64,000 bases of DNA from positions 40,489-104,488 of the forward strand of contig CANRXB010000002.1 of the NCBI GenBank assembly GCA_947643715.1, in the 5' to 3' direction. The notes under the pieces are model-generated. The model was not told where the DNA came from. It saw nothing but the letters and a program-made list of their open reading frames with translations, and ran no database searches. The translations under genes were made by a program, and so were the position numbers. Shown here one piece after another: positions 26,859 through 37,745 of this stretch (position 1 is its first letter; the number at the start of each line of letters is the position of its first letter). The stretch comes from an uncultured bacterium (GTDB lineage Bacteria > Bacillota > Clostridia > Oscillospirales > Oscillospiraceae).

Positions 26859-28754
26859 TCACGGCAGGATCTCCAGCCCGGACAGCAAAGCGTACATCCC
26901 AGCGGCGGCCTCTCCCCGCAGGATGGCGGCGGAAGGCGTGAGGGACTCCATAGGGGCGTACAGCATGTCGCCCGGTACGCCCAGGCCGTCCTCCAGCCCC
27001 CAGGCCAATACGGCCACGCTGCTCTTTGCCCAGTCGGAATAAGCGGCGAGGTACAGCGCCATGTCCGGGGGCAGCTCGTCGCCCGCGGCCTCCACGGCCT
27101 GTCCATAGCTGTCCAGGGCGAAGTTGAGATACCGGCCCACCCGGCCCATGATGGTGAGGAACTGCTCCTGGGTCAAGGTCCCGTCCGGGTCGAACCGGCC
27201 CTCGCCCACGCCGTCCACCAGGCCCAGCAGGGCCATGGCGTTCACCCCGCCGGCGTACCACGCGTCTGGGGCCACATCGGAAAAGCGGCTGGGCCCGAAG
27301 GCGCTCACGTTGAGCACCCGGGCCAGCATGACGCAGAGCTGGGCGCGGGTGAGCTGCTCCTCGGGGCTGAACGCGCCGGGAGCGGTGCCGTTGAGCAGAC
27401 GGTAGGCGCTCATGGCGTTGATGGCATAGACATACGGGCTGTCCGCCACGTCGGAGAACCAGCGGCTGTCGTACTCCAGCCCCAGCTTCTCCGCCGCTTC
27501 GGCGGGAGCGCATTGGCCGAACACGCCGTCCAAGCCGTCCCGGTAGAACACGGGGATCTGGGGCGGTAGGGCCCCCAACAGAGCGGCCAGCACGTCGGCG
27601 TCCGCGTCGGGATCCACATAGAAGGGATAGGAGCCCGGCATGACGCACAGCACGGACGTTTCCTCACTGCCGCCGCACAGGGCCATGGCCACCGCCTGTG
27701 TGTAGCCATCGTCCACCAGCAGGGTCGGGATGACGCCGATCCGGTCGGTGGTGTTCCCGCCCGCGGAGTAGAACCGGGCGGTGGTGACCTTCATGCAGTC
27801 CCCGTCGAAGTACTCGGGGACCGTCTCTTCATCCAGGATGGCCTGCGCCACCCCTTTGCCGTAGGTACGGCTGCCGATGAGGACGCCGCGATCGATGTCC
27901 CGCACACCGGAGGCCAGCAGCTCCGAGGCGCTGGCGCTCTCGCCGTTCACCAGGACGATCAGCGGTCTATCGGTGATCGACGGATCGTAGCGCACGAAGC
28001 CGGTCATCTCTCCGTGCTGATCCTCGAAGTAGAGGTAGCGGCCCGGACCGTTCAGCTCGCCCAGCATGTCCAGCGCGGAGTCCACATAGCCCCCGGAATT
28101 GTCCCTCAGATCCACCAGCCAGAGCTCCACCTGGCTGTCGTACTGCTCCAGCCCTTCGCCGAACAGCTTGCCGGTGTCGGCGCCGAAGCTGTCACAGTCC
28201 ACATAGCCGACCCCCCCTTCCAGCAGGGACACCCGGGTGTTGGGGATGTACACCGTCCGGCGGCTGAGGACGTAGTCCTGGGTACTGCCGTCCCGCAGGA
28301 CGGTGACCGTCACCTCCGTGCCCTCCTCGCCCAGCATCAGGTCCCGGTGGATGTCCCCGGCAGGGACGCAGGACACGCCGTCGATGGCCACGATGAGGTC
28401 CCCGCTCTGAATGCCCGCCTCCTGGGCGCTGCCGCCGGGCAGGGGCTCGTCCACCAATATGCCCTGATCGGAGTACCGTATGGCCACGCCGATGCCCACC
28501 AGGTCCACGGTGTCCTCCACCAGTCCCAGGAAGGTCTGGTATTGCTCCGCGGTCATGTAGCCGGTGTAGGGGTCGCCCAGGCACTGGAACAGCTCCTCCA
28601 GGGTGGCCGCTCCATAGGCTTCGTCCGGTATGTCATAGTAATAGTTGTCCTCCAGCAGCTCCAGGGCCTGATCCACTGTGAGAGCGGAGGCGGGGACCGC
28701 CAACAGGACGGCGGCCAGCAGGGACGCGATGAGACGGGACAGACATTTTTTCAT
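26859..28754 (-). CDS. Secreted S41 (C-terminal processing) peptidase with C-terminal SLH domains
   Basis: Signal peptide, PDZ-like GSAQEAGIQSGDLIVAIDG, VLVNGESASASELLA catalytic Ser, SLH motifs SRFSDVAPDAWYAGGVNAMALLGLVDGVGEGRFDPDGTLTQEQF. Confidence 0.85.
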   Translation of the reverse strand: MKKCLSRLIASLLAAVLLAVPASALTVDQALELLEDNYYYDIPDEAYGAATLEELFQCLGDPYTGYMTAEQYQTFLGLVEDTVDLVGIGVAIRYSDQGILVDEPLPGGSAQEAGIQSGDLIVAIDGVSCVPAGDIHRDLMLGEEGTEVTVTVLRDGSTQDYVLSRRTVYIPNTRVSLLEGGVGYVDCDSFGADTGKLFGEGLEQYDSQVELWLVDLRDNSGGYVDSALDMLGELNGPGRYLYFEDQHGEMTGFVRYDPSITDRPLIVLVNGESASASELLASGVRDIDRGVLIGSRTYGKGVAQAILDEETVPEYFDGDCMKVTTARFYSAGGNTTDRIGVIPTLLVDDGYTQAVAMALCGGSEETSVLCVMPGSYPFYVDPDADADVLAALLGALPPQIPVFYRDGLDGVFGQCAPAEAAEKLGLEYDSRWFSDVADSPYVYAINAMSAYRLLNGTAPGAFSPEEQLTRAQLCVMLARVLNVSAFGPSRFSDVAPDAWYAGGVNAMALLGLVDGVGEGRFDPDGTLTQEQFLTIMGRVGRYLNFALDSYGQAVEAAGDELPPDMALYLAAYSDWAKSSVAVLAWGLEDGLGVPGDMLYAPMESLTPSAAILRGEAAAGMYALLSGLEILP

Positions 28755-28870
28755 GACGCTTCTCCTTTTTGCAGCGGGGGGATCTTGTAAATTGACAAAT
28801 GCCGGGAGGTATACTAAACTATACCGTGACTTATCATACCACAGAATGACGACGATGGGGTGAACAAAAT

Positions 28871-29797
28871 ATGACTGGACACACAGAATTTTCCTTTCCC
28901 TCCAAGGACGGCGTCCACCACTGCCATGTGGACCTATGGACGCCGGAGGGCGCGCCCAGGGCGGTGGTGCAGATCGTCCACGGTGTGGCGGAGTACGCCG
29001 GGCGGTACGACCATTTCGCGCGCTGGCTGGCGCAGCGCGGCTTCGTGGTGTGCGGCGAGGACCATCTCGGCCACGGCAAGACGGTGGACGACGGCAAGTA
29101 CGGGTACTTCGGCAAAAAGGACGGCTGGACCCTGGTGACGGCGGACGTGCGCCATTTGCGCGTGCTCATGGGGGAGCGGTATCCCGGCGTGCCCTATTTC
29201 CTGCTGGGCCATTCCATGGGCTCCTTCCTGGCCCGGACCTATCTGTGCGCCTATCCCGGCACGGTGGACGGCTGCATCCTGTCCGGCACCGGCCAGGAGC
29301 GGTCCGCTCTCATCCAGGCGGGCAAGGCGGTGGCCGGCGCCATCTGTGCGCTGCGGGGGCCGGAGACGGTGAGCGCCCTGGTGGACAAACTGTCCCTGGG
29401 CGCTTACAACGAGCAGTTCAAGCCCAACCGCACCTCCGCGGACTGGATCTGCCGGGACGAATCGGTGGTGGACGCCTACTTGAAGGACCCCTTCTGCACC
29501 TTCAAGCCCACGGCCGGGATGTTCCGGGACATGATGGGGGGCTTGCAGTACATCTCCAGCGAGCAGGCCCTGTCCCAGATGGACCCTTCCACCCCGGTGT
29601 ACCTGTTCTCCGGCGACCGGGACCCGGTGGGCTCCAACGGAGAGGGCGTGAAAAAGGTATACGGATTCTTCAAAGACCACGGCACCGCCGATCTGACCAT
29701 GAAGCTCTATCCCGGCGGGCGGCACGAGATGCTCAACGAGATCGACAAGGGCGAGGTGTATGCCGACGTGCTGGTCTGGCTGGAGAAGCACCTGTGA
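28871..29797 (+). CDS. Alpha/beta hydrolase, monoacylglycerol lipase-like
   Basis: VQIVHGVAEYAGRYDHFARWLAQRGFVVCGEDHLGHGKTV ... LLGHSMGSFLARTY ... GGRHEMLNEID. Confidence 0.88.
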   Translation: MTGHTEFSFPSKDGVHHCHVDLWTPEGAPRAVVQIVHGVAEYAGRYDHFARWLAQRGFVVCGEDHLGHGKTVDDGKYGYFGKKDGWTLVTADVRHLRVLMGERYPGVPYFLLGHSMGSFLARTYLCAYPGTVDGCILSGTGQERSALIQAGKAVAGAICALRGPETVSALVDKLSLGAYNEQFKPNRTSADWICRDESVVDAYLKDPFCTFKPTAGMFRDMMGGLQYISSEQALSQMDPSTPVYLFSGDRDPVGSNGEGVKKVYGFFKDHGTADLTMKLYPGGRHEMLNEIDKGEVYADVLVWLEKHL

Positions 29798-29798
29798 G

Positions 29799-29829
29799 GA
29801 AAAGTACCGGGCAAAGCCCGGTACTTTTC
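29799..29829. terminator. Bidirectional terminator
   Basis: GAAAAGTACCGGGC aaa GCCCGGTACTTTTC. Confidence 0.75.
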
Positions 29830-30715
29830 ATGTCCTCGCCGGCCTGCGCAGGAACTTGAACTGGGTCTCCGAGCACACCACCGCCAGGAAGATGAGCAGG
29901 AAACCGGCATACATCAGCGCCGTGGGCCGTTCCTGGCCGAACAGCACGGAAAACGCCACCCCGAACGGGGCCTCCAGCGACAGCAGCAGGGCGGCGGAAG
30001 AGGGATCGGTGTATTTCTGCCCGATGTTCTGGAACAGCAGCGCCACGCAGGTGGCGGCGGTGGCCAGATACAGCAGCACCAGCCAGGCCCGGACGGGCAG
30101 GCCATCGACGGGGAAGCCGCCGGAGCACAGCGTCCCCGCCCAGCAGCACAGGGCCGCGGCCGCGAACTGGATGACGGTGAGCAGGAAGATGTCCCTGCCC
30201 TGGGAGGACTTGGACACCGCCGCGATGTGGCAGGCATAGAGCACGCCGCCGAGCAGGGTGAGCAGATCCCCCTTGGTGAGCACGAAGCCCCCGTCCCAAG
30301 ACACCAGGCCGATGCCCGCCACGCACAGCAGAGCTGCCAGCACGTTCCAGCGGCTGGGCCGCAGCCGGTCCACCGCCCAGTAGAGGAAGGGGACGATGAC
30401 GCAGTACACCGCGGTGAAAAAGGCGTTCTTCCCTGGGGTCGTGTCCATCAGCCCGAAGTTCTGCACCGTATATGCGGCGAAGAGCAGCACGCCCATCGTC
30501 CCGCCCCGCCACCAGTAGGAGCGGTCTATGTCCCGCCAACGCCGCCAGAACACCAGCGCCAGCACGCCGGCCGCGAGGGTGAAGCGGAAGGCCAGCAGGA
30601 ACATCAGGTCCACATCGTCCAGGGTGTCCTTCAAGATGAAGAAGGTAGAGCCCCAGATCAGGGTAGCGACCACGATCATGGGCTTGGCCAGTCTTTTCAT
30701 TGTGTTCTCGTCCAT
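29828..30715 (-). CDS. EamA/DMT-family transporter
   Basis: About 10 TMs; LIWGSTFFILKDTL, LLSLEAPFGVAFSVLFGQERPTALMYAGFLLIFLAVV. Confidence 0.88.
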   Translation of the reverse strand: MDENTMKRLAKPMIVVATLIWGSTFFILKDTLDDVDLMFLLAFRFTLAAGVLALVFWRRWRDIDRSYWWRGGTMGVLLFAAYTVQNFGLMDTTPGKNAFFTAVYCVIVPFLYWAVDRLRPSRWNVLAALLCVAGIGLVSWDGGFVLTKGDLLTLLGGVLYACHIAAVSKSSQGRDIFLLTVIQFAAAALCCWAGTLCSGGFPVDGLPVRAWLVLLYLATAATCVALLFQNIGQKYTDPSSAALLLSLEAPFGVAFSVLFGQERPTALMYAGFLLIFLAVVCSETQFKFLRRPART

Positions 30716-30796
30716 AAGTCGTCAGCTCCGGGTTTTCAAATGGCCAAAAAGGCGGTATAATGTCTCCAGCACACGAACAGGAAGGGGCGCAACAGT

Positions 30797-31408
30797 ATGC
30801 TCGCGCAAAGCTTTTTCGACGGCGATACGGTGGAGATCGCCCGCTCGCTGGTAGGGAAGTATCTCGTCCGGCGGTACGACGGCGTCACCCTGGCGGCCAG
30901 GATCACGGAGACAGAGGCATATGTGGGCCGGATGGACAAGGCGTGCCACGCCTACGGCTACCGGAGGACGCAGCGGACCAAGACCCTGTTCTCCCCTCCA
31001 GGGACGGCCTATGTGTATCTCATCTATGGGATGCACTGCTGCCTCAACTTCGTCACCGAGCCCGAGGGCGAGCCTGCGGCGGTGCTCATCCGCGGGCTGT
31101 CCCCCAGGCACAACCAAGATATCATAGCAGAAAACCGCTTCCATTGCAAGGCCGGAGCGCTGAGCTCCTACCAAAAAAAGAACTTCCTCAACGGCCCAGG
31201 CAAGGTGTGCGCCGGCATGAACATCGACCGTGCCCTCAACGGCCTGCCCTGGGGCTCTCAGGAGCTCTCCATCTGCGCCAGCCTGGAGGAGCTGGACCTG
31301 CCCGTACCGCCGGAGGACCTGGAGGCGCTGCGCGTCCACACCGGGAAGCGGATCGGCATCGACTACGCCCAGGAGGCGGTGGACTTCCCCTGGCGGTTCT
31401 ATGTGTGA
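30797..31408 (+). CDS. DNA-3-methyladenine glycosylase (AAG/MPG family)
   Basis: ARSLVGKYLVRRYDGVTLAARITETEAYVGRMDKACHAY...FSPPGTAYVYLIYGMHCCLNFVTE. Confidence 0.92.
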   Translation: MLAQSFFDGDTVEIARSLVGKYLVRRYDGVTLAARITETEAYVGRMDKACHAYGYRRTQRTKTLFSPPGTAYVYLIYGMHCCLNFVTEPEGEPAAVLIRGLSPRHNQDIIAENRFHCKAGALSSYQKKNFLNGPGKVCAGMNIDRALNGLPWGSQELSICASLEELDLPVPPEDLEALRVHTGKRIGIDYAQEAVDFPWRFYV

Positions 31409-31509
31409 ACGCAGGGCAGTCCCGGCCGCTTGCCGTCCCCGCGGGCATGTGATATAATGGCCCGTTCCCATCTTTTTGTCTGTCAGCACGAGATCTTGTC
31501 AAAAAAAGC

Positions 31510-31538
31510 TTGACATATTAAAACGCCCGTTCTATCAT
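31510..31538 (+). promoter_or_regulatory. uvrB promoter with LexA-like dyad in the spacer
   Basis: TTGACA (31510-31515), 17-nt spacer, TATCAT (31533-31538); AAAACGCCCGTTCT at 31520-31533. Confidence 0.6.
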
Positions 31539-31576
31539 AGGGACATGCCACACGATCGATCCAGGAGGGTACGCCT

Positions 31577-33544
31577 ATGGCCAGATTCGAAGTCGTATCA
31601 GAATACACGCCCAGCGGGGACCAACCGGAGGCCATCGCCGCTCTTGCGGCCGGCATCGACAACGGCCTGGACGAGCAGACCCTGTTGGGCGTCACCGGGT
31701 CCGGCAAGACCTATACCATGGCCAAGGTCATCGAGCAGGTGCAGCGGCCCGCATTGATATTGGCCCACAACAAGACCCTGGCCGCTCAGCTGTGCGCCGA
31801 GTTCCGGGAGTTCTTCCCCAACAACGCGGTGGAATATTTCGTGTCCTATTACGACTATTATCAGCCCGAAGCGTACATCCCTCATACCGATACGTTCATC
31901 GAGAAGGACTCGTCGGTGAACGAGGAGATCGACCGGCTGCGGCTGTCCGCCACCGCCTCCCTGCTGGAGCGGCGGGACGTGATCGTGGTGTCCTCCGTGT
32001 CCTGCATCTACGGCCTGGGCGAGCCGGAGGACTTCGCCAAGATGATGGTGGCCCTGCGGGTGGGGACCGTCATCAAGATCGAAGAATTGCTCCACCGGCT
32101 GGTGGCCATCCGGTACGAGCGCAACGACATCGCTTTCGAGCGCAATATGTTCCGGGTCCGGGGGGACACGGTGGAGGTCTGGCCCGCCTATTGGAAGGAC
32201 ACCGCCATCCGGGTAGAGTTCTTCGGGGACGAGATCGACCGGCTGTCCGAGATCAACGTGGTCACGGGCGTCCCGATCCGGCGGCTGAACAACATCCCCA
32301 TCTGGCCCGCCACCCACTACGTCACCCCCAAGGAGAAGATGGACGCCGCCATCCAGGAGATCTACAAGGAGATGGAGGAGCGGGTGGCCTTCTTCGAGGG
32401 CGAGAACAAGCTCATCGAGGCCCAGCGCATCAAGCAGCGGGTGATGTACGACATCGAGATGATGCAGGAGCTGGGCTACTGCTCCGGCATCGAGAACTAC
32501 TCCCGGGTCATCGAGGGCCGGCCTGTGGGCTCGCCCCCGCACACCCTGTTGGACTACTTCCCGAAGGATTTCGTGCTGTTCATCGACGAGAGCCACGCCA
32601 CCCTCCCCCAAGTCCGGGCCATGTTCAACGGCGACCGGGCCAGGAAGAACACCTTGGTGGAATACGGCTTCCGCCTGCCCTGCGCCTTCGACAACCGGCC
32701 GCTGAAGTTCGACGAGTTCGAGAAGCGGCTCAATCAGGTGGTGTACGTCTCCGCCACCCCGGGGGAGTACGAACGGGAGCGCTCAGGGCAGATCGTGGAG
32801 CAGGTCATCCGCCCCACCGGCCTTTTGGACCCCTTGGTGGAGGTGCGCCCGGTGGACGGCCAGATCGACGACCTCATCGGCGAGATCGCCCAGCGCACGG
32901 CCCGGGACGAACGGGTGCTGGTGACCACCCTCACCAAGAAGATGGCGGAGAGCCTCACCGATTACCTGAAGAACGCGGGCATCCGGGTGCGGTACATGCA
33001 CCACGACATCGACACCATCGAGCGCATGGAGATCGTCCGGGACCTGCGCCTGGGGACGTTCGACGTGCTGGTGGGCATCAACCTCCTGCGGGAAGGGCTG
33101 GACTTGCCGGAGGTGTCCCTGGTGGCCATCCTGGACGCGGACAAGGAGGGCTTCCTGCGCTCGGAGACCTCCCTGATCCAGACCATCGGCCGGGCGGCCC
33201 GCAACGCCGACGGCATGGTGATCTTGTATGCCGACTCCATCACCCCCTCCATGCGCCGGGCCATGGACGAGACCCAGCGCCGCCGGGAGAAGCAGGACAG
33301 CTTCAACCGCGCCCACGGCATCGTGCCCAAGACGGTGAAGAAGTCGGTGCGGGAGCTGATGGTGCTCTCGGCGGAGGACAAGCCGGCCCAGGACAGGGAC
33401 ATGCCTCAGCTCACCAAGCTCCAGCGCATGGAGGCCATCGCCAAGCTGGAGAAAGAGATGAAGGAGGCGGCCAAGATGCTGGAGTTCGAGGTGGCGGCCG
33501 CCCTGCGGGATCAGATCATCAAGCTAAGAGGGGACGGAAAATAA
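31577..33544 (+). CDS. uvrB: Excinuclease ABC subunit B
   Basis: [43 protein letters not shown] motif at C-terminus. Confidence 0.98.
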   Translation: MARFEVVSEYTPSGDQPEAIAALAAGIDNGLDEQTLLGVTGSGKTYTMAKVIEQVQRPALILAHNKTLAAQLCAEFREFFPNNAVEYFVSYYDYYQPEAYIPHTDTFIEKDSSVNEEIDRLRLSATASLLERRDVIVVSSVSCIYGLGEPEDFAKMMVALRVGTVIKIEELLHRLVAIRYERNDIAFERNMFRVRGDTVEVWPAYWKDTAIRVEFFGDEIDRLSEINVVTGVPIRRLNNIPIWPATHYVTPKEKMDAAIQEIYKEMEERVAFFEGENKLIEAQRIKQRVMYDIEMMQELGYCSGIENYSRVIEGRPVGSPPHTLLDYFPKDFVLFIDESHATLPQVRAMFNGDRARKNTLVEYGFRLPCAFDNRPLKFDEFEKRLNQVVYVSATPGEYERERSGQIVEQVIRPTGLLDPLVEVRPVDGQIDDLIGEIAQRTARDERVLVTTLTKKMAESLTDYLKNAGIRVRYMHHDIDTIERMEIVRDLRLGTFDVLVGINLLREGLDLPEVSLVAILDADKEGFLRSETSLIQTIGRAARNADGMVILYADSITPSMRRAMDETQRRREKQDSFNRAHGIVPKTVKKSVRELMVLSAEDKPAQDRDMPQLTKLQRMEAIAKLEKEMKEAAKMLEFEVAAALRDQIIKLRGDGK

Positions 33545-33547
33545 ATG

Positions 33548-33934
33548 CTGGACGAATTCATGGCCCAATTTTATCAGGCCATCTCTTTCGGGCCGGGGGA
33601 ACCCTTTCCGGCAGAGCGGTTTCGGGCACTGTTCCGCTTGGACGCGCTGCTGTTGGAAAGAGCGGGTTCCGGATATCTTTCTAAAGCGGTGGATGAGCAT
33701 ATCCGAGAGTTTGAGACGGCGGCGCGGGATCATCCCGAGCTGTTTGCGAAGGGCTTCACCGAGCGTCAGACCTCTTTGGAATGGATGGAACAGAACGGTG
33801 TGTATCTTGTCCACAGCAGGTATGAGAAGCACTATATGCGCGGAGGTGGACCGGTGACAGAGTGCGGGGTGAACCATTTTACCATTCTCGTAGACAGAGG
33901 AACGCCGCACATTGCCTGCGCGGTTTGGGAGTGA
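33548..33934 (+). CDS. Hypothetical protein embedded in the uvr cluster
   Basis: ORF directly follows the uvrB stop (start at 33545); no recognised domain. Confidence 0.6.
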   Translation: MDEFMAQFYQAISFGPGEPFPAERFRALFRLDALLLERAGSGYLSKAVDEHIREFETAARDHPELFAKGFTERQTSLEWMEQNGVYLVHSRYEKHYMRGGGPVTECGVNHFTILVDRGTPHIACAVWE

Positions 33935-33938
33935 TACC

Positions 33939-34445
33939 GTGTCCAAACAAAAAGAGGAAAAGACCAACGTCATGCGCATCCTGGATCAGAAAAAGATCCC
34001 CTACACCCCCCATACCTACCCCGTGGGGGACGCCGCCCCTGACGGCGTGAGCGTGGCGAAGCTGCTGGGCCAGGATCCGGCGGCGGTGTTCAAGACGCTG
34101 GTAGCCAAGGGGGCCTCCGGCGGCTATTACGTGTTCGACATTCCGGTGGCGGACACCCTGGATCTGAAGAAAGCGGCCAAGGCCGTGGGCGAGAAGTCCG
34201 TGGCTATGCTCCCCGCCAAGGAGCTGTTCCCCCTCACCGGCTACGTCCACGGCGGCTGCTCCCCGGTGGGGATGAAGAAGCGCTTCCCCACCGTGTTCCA
34301 CCGGAGCTGTCTGGAGCACGAGACCATCTGTGTGTCCGCCGGGAAGGTGGGCCTCCAGGTGGAGGTCGGACCGGCGGATCTCATCGCCCTGACGGGCGGG
34401 AGCGCCGCCGACCTGACCGCAGAGGAAAAGGAGGTCACCGCATGA
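33939..34445 (+). CDS. ybaK: Cys-tRNA(Pro) deacylase, YbaK/EbsC-like
   Basis: MRILDQKKIPYTPHTYP...VFKTLVAKGASGGYYVFDIPV...VGMKKRFPTVFH. Confidence 0.9.
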   Translation: MSKQKEEKTNVMRILDQKKIPYTPHTYPVGDAAPDGVSVAKLLGQDPAAVFKTLVAKGASGGYYVFDIPVADTLDLKKAAKAVGEKSVAMLPAKELFPLTGYVHGGCSPVGMKKRFPTVFHRSCLEHETICVSAGKVGLQVEVGPADLIALTGGSAADLTAEEKEVTA

Positions 34446-34819
34446 AATACGAATGGCTGGACGAGTACCTGCTGGACAAGCCCGGCGCGGAGAAGGATCA
34501 CAAGCTGGAATGGGGCTGGCACCGCTACATGGTGCGGGGCAAGCTGTTCGCGGCGGTGTGCTCTCCCCGGGGGATGAAGGACGAGGCGTACAACGGCCAC
34601 GATCTGGTGAACCTGAAGTGTGACCCCCGGCTGGCGGAGGCGTTCCGGGAACAGTATCCCGAGATCCTGCCCGGCTTCTATTGTGATAAAAAGCTGTGGG
34701 TCGCCGCGCTCCTGGACGGGGAGCTGCCCGACGCGGTGCTGAAAGACCTGTGCGACATGTCCTATGGACTCGTCGTGGCCAAGCTGCCCAAATACGTCCA
34801 GCGGGAGCTGGGCGTGTGA
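34442..34819 (+). CDS. MmcQ/YjbR family DNA-binding protein
   Basis: WHRYMVRGKLFAAVCSPRG...VNLKCDPRLAEAFREQYPEILPGFYCDKKLWVAALLDGELPD. Confidence 0.85.
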   Translation: MKYEWLDEYLLDKPGAEKDHKLEWGWHRYMVRGKLFAAVCSPRGMKDEAYNGHDLVNLKCDPRLAEAFREQYPEILPGFYCDKKLWVAALLDGELPDAVLKDLCDMSYGLVVAKLPKYVQRELGV

Positions 34820-34879
34820 CCACACGGACCTGGGACCGGCCCCATCCCGATCCCAATACAGATAAGGAGAACGACACCC

Positions 34880-37708
34880 ATGCAGGACAAGATCGTCATC
34901 AAGGGCGCGAGAGAGAACAACCTGAAGGATATCGACGTCACCATCCCACGGGACAAGCTGGTGGTGCTCACCGGCCTGTCCGGTTCGGGCAAGTCCTCCC
35001 TGGCTTTCGAAACGCTGTACGCCGAAGGCCAGCGGCGGTACGTGGAGTCCCTGTCCTCCTATGCCCGGATGTTCCTGGGCCAGATGGAGAAGCCGGACGT
35101 GGACTACATCGAGGGCCTGTCTCCCGCCATCTCCATCGACCAAAAGACCACCTCCAAGAACCCCCGCTCCACCGTGGGCACCGTCACGGAGATCTACGAC
35201 TACCTGCGCCTGCTCTGGGCCCGGGTGGGCACGCCCCACTGCCCGGTGTGCGGCAAGGAGATCCGCCAGCAGACCATCGACCAAATCATCGATCAGGTGA
35301 TGACCCTCCCCGAAGCCACCCGCATCCAGGTGCTGGCCCCCGTCATCCGGGGCAAGAAGGGCGAGCACGTCAAGGTCCTGGAGGACGCCCGGAAGTCCGG
35401 CTATGTCCGAATCCGGGCGGACGGCTCGCTGTACGACCTGACCGAAGAGATCAAGCTGGACAAGAACAAAAAGCACTCCATCGAGATCGTGGTGGACCGG
35501 CTGGTCATCCGGGAGGACGTGGCCCGGCGGCTCACCGACAGCGTGGAGACCGCCTCCAACCTGTCCGGCGGCATCGTGATCGTCAACGTGGTGGGGGAGG
35601 AGGACCGGGACATCATGTTCTCCCAGAACTATGCCTGTGAGGACTGCGGCGTATCCATCGAGGAGCTCGCCCCCCGGATGTTCTCCTTCAACAACCCCTA
35701 CGGCGCCTGCCCCGCCTGCACTGGCCTGGGGGCGCAGCTGAAGGTGGATCCGGACCGCATCATCCCCAACCGCTCCCTGTCCATCCTAGAGGGGGCCATC
35801 ACCGCTTCCGGCTGGAACCATATCAAGTCCGACGGCATCTCCCGGATGTACTTCGACGCTCTGTCCAAAAAGTACCGCTTCAAGCTCACCGACCCTGTGG
35901 AGAAGCTGTCCAGCGAGGTGGTGGACGTCATCCTCTACGGCACCAAGGGGGAGAAGCTCACCCTGAACTACGACCAGCCCAGGGGCAAGGGCACCCTGTA
36001 CCAGCCTTTCGAGGGCATCGTGAACAACCTGGAGCGCCGCTATCGGGAGACCCAGTCCGACGCCATGAAGCGGGAGATCGAGGAGTGCATGAGCGAGTGC
36101 CCCTGCCCCGACTGCCGGGGGAAGCGCCTCAAGCGGGAGGCCCTGGCGGTCACCGTGGGGGGCAGCTCCATCCACGAGTTCTGCGAGAAGCCGGTGGACG
36201 AGGCCCTGGCCTTCCTGGACACCATCACCCTCACCGACACCCAGGCCATGATCGCCGACCAGATCCTGAAGGAGATCCGCTCCCGGCTGGGCTTTTTGCG
36301 CTCGGTGGGGCTGCAATACCTCACCCTCACCCGGCAGGCGGGCACGCTGTCCGGCGGCGAGAGCCAGCGCATCCGGCTGGCCACCCAGATCGGCTCCTCC
36401 CTCATGGGGGTGCTGTATATCCTGGACGAGCCCTCCATCGGCCTGCACCAGCGGGACAACGACCTGCTGCTGGACACGCTGAAGCGCCTGCGGGACCTGG
36501 GCAACACCCTCATCGTGGTGGAGCACGACGAGGACACCATGCGGGCCGCCGACTATATCGTGGACATCGGGCCCGGGGCCGGGGTCCACGGCGGCCAGGT
36601 GGTGGCCTGCGGCACCGCCCAGGACGTGATGGACACCCCCGGCTCCATCACCGGCGACTATCTGGCTGGGCGCAGGAAGGTGCCCGTGCCGGCGCAGCGC
36701 CGGGCGGGGAACGGCCACTTCCTCACCATCCGGGGGGCGGCGGAGAACAACCTGCGCCACATCGACGTGGACTTCCCTCTGGGCACCTTCATCGCCGTCA
36801 CCGGCGTGTCCGGGTCGGGCAAGTCCTCCCTGGTGAACGAGATCTTGTACAAACGCCTGGGCGCGGAGCTCAACCGCACCAAGGCCCGGCCGGGCAAGCA
36901 CGACGGCATGGAGGGCATCGAGCATCTGGACAAGGTGATCGCCATCGACCAGTCCCCCATCGGCCGCACCCCCCGGTCCAATCCCGCCACCTACACCGGG
37001 CTGTTCAACGACATCCGGGAGCTGTTCGCCTCCACCCAGGACGCCAAGGCCCGGGGCTACGGGCCGGGCCGGTTCTCCTTCAACGTCCGGGGCGGGCGGT
37101 GCGAAGCCTGCTCGGGCGACGGGCTGCTCAAGATCGAGATGCACTTCCTCCCCGACATCTACGTCCCCTGCGAGGTGTGCAAGGGCAAACGCTACAACCG
37201 GGAGACGCTGGAGGTGCGCTACAAGGGCAAGAACATCCACGAGGTGCTGGAAATGACGGTGGACGAGGCCCTGCCCTTCTTTGAGAACCTGCCCCGGCTC
37301 TACAAGCGGGTCCAGACCCTCAAGGACGTGGGCCTGGGCTATGTGAAGCTGGGCCAGCCCTCCACCACCCTGTCCGGCGGCGAGGCCCAGCGGGTGAAGC
37401 TGGCCACCGAGCTGTCCAAGCAGTCCACCGGCTCCACGGTGTATATCCTGGACGAACCCACCACGGGCCTGCACACCGCCGACGTGCACCAGCTCGTGGA
37501 GGTGCTCCAGCGGTTCGTGGACAAGGGGAACACGGTGGTGGTCATCGAGCACAACCTGGACGTGATCAAAACGGCGGACCATCTCATCGACCTGGGCCCC
37601 GAAGGCGGCTCCGGCGGCGGCAGCGTGGTATGCACCGGTACGCCGGAGGAGGTGGCGCAGCACCCCGAGAGCTATACAGGCAAGTACCTGAAGGCCGTGC
37701 TGGGATGA
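34880..37708 (+). CDS. uvrA: Excinuclease ABC subunit A
   Basis: [35 protein letters not shown]; two ABC signatures; zinc motifs CEDC and CEAC. Confidence 0.98.
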   Translation: MQDKIVIKGARENNLKDIDVTIPRDKLVVLTGLSGSGKSSLAFETLYAEGQRRYVESLSSYARMFLGQMEKPDVDYIEGLSPAISIDQKTTSKNPRSTVGTVTEIYDYLRLLWARVGTPHCPVCGKEIRQQTIDQIIDQVMTLPEATRIQVLAPVIRGKKGEHVKVLEDARKSGYVRIRADGSLYDLTEEIKLDKNKKHSIEIVVDRLVIREDVARRLTDSVETASNLSGGIVIVNVVGEEDRDIMFSQNYACEDCGVSIEELAPRMFSFNNPYGACPACTGLGAQLKVDPDRIIPNRSLSILEGAITASGWNHIKSDGISRMYFDALSKKYRFKLTDPVEKLSSEVVDVILYGTKGEKLTLNYDQPRGKGTLYQPFEGIVNNLERRYRETQSDAMKREIEECMSECPCPDCRGKRLKREALAVTVGGSSIHEFCEKPVDEALAFLDTITLTDTQAMIADQILKEIRSRLGFLRSVGLQYLTLTRQAGTLSGGESQRIRLATQIGSSLMGVLYILDEPSIGLHQRDNDLLLDTLKRLRDLGNTLIVVEHDEDTMRAADYIVDIGPGAGVHGGQVVACGTAQDVMDTPGSITGDYLAGRRKVPVPAQRRAGNGHFLTIRGAAENNLRHIDVDFPLGTFIAVTGVSGSGKSSLVNEILYKRLGAELNRTKARPGKHDGMEGIEHLDKVIAIDQSPIGRTPRSNPATYTGLFNDIRELFASTQDAKARGYGPGRFSFNVRGGRCEACSGDGLLKIEMHFLPDIYVPCEVCKGKRYNRETLEVRYKGKNIHEVLEMTVDEALPFFENLPRLYKRVQTLKDVGLGYVKLGQPSTTLSGGEAQRVKLATELSKQSTGSTVYILDEPTTGLHTADVHQLVEVLQRFVDKGNTVVVIEHNLDVIKTADHLIDLGPEGGSGGGSVVCTGTPEEVAQHPESYTGKYLKAVLG

Positions 37709-37745
37709 GCTTCGCCCAAAATATTTCAAAAAGCAGGCGCGATCT

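Noticed and set aside
31792-33684. 630-aa ORF in another frame of uvrB
   Set aside because: Same-strand out-of-frame shadow of uvrB, rich in R/G/P.
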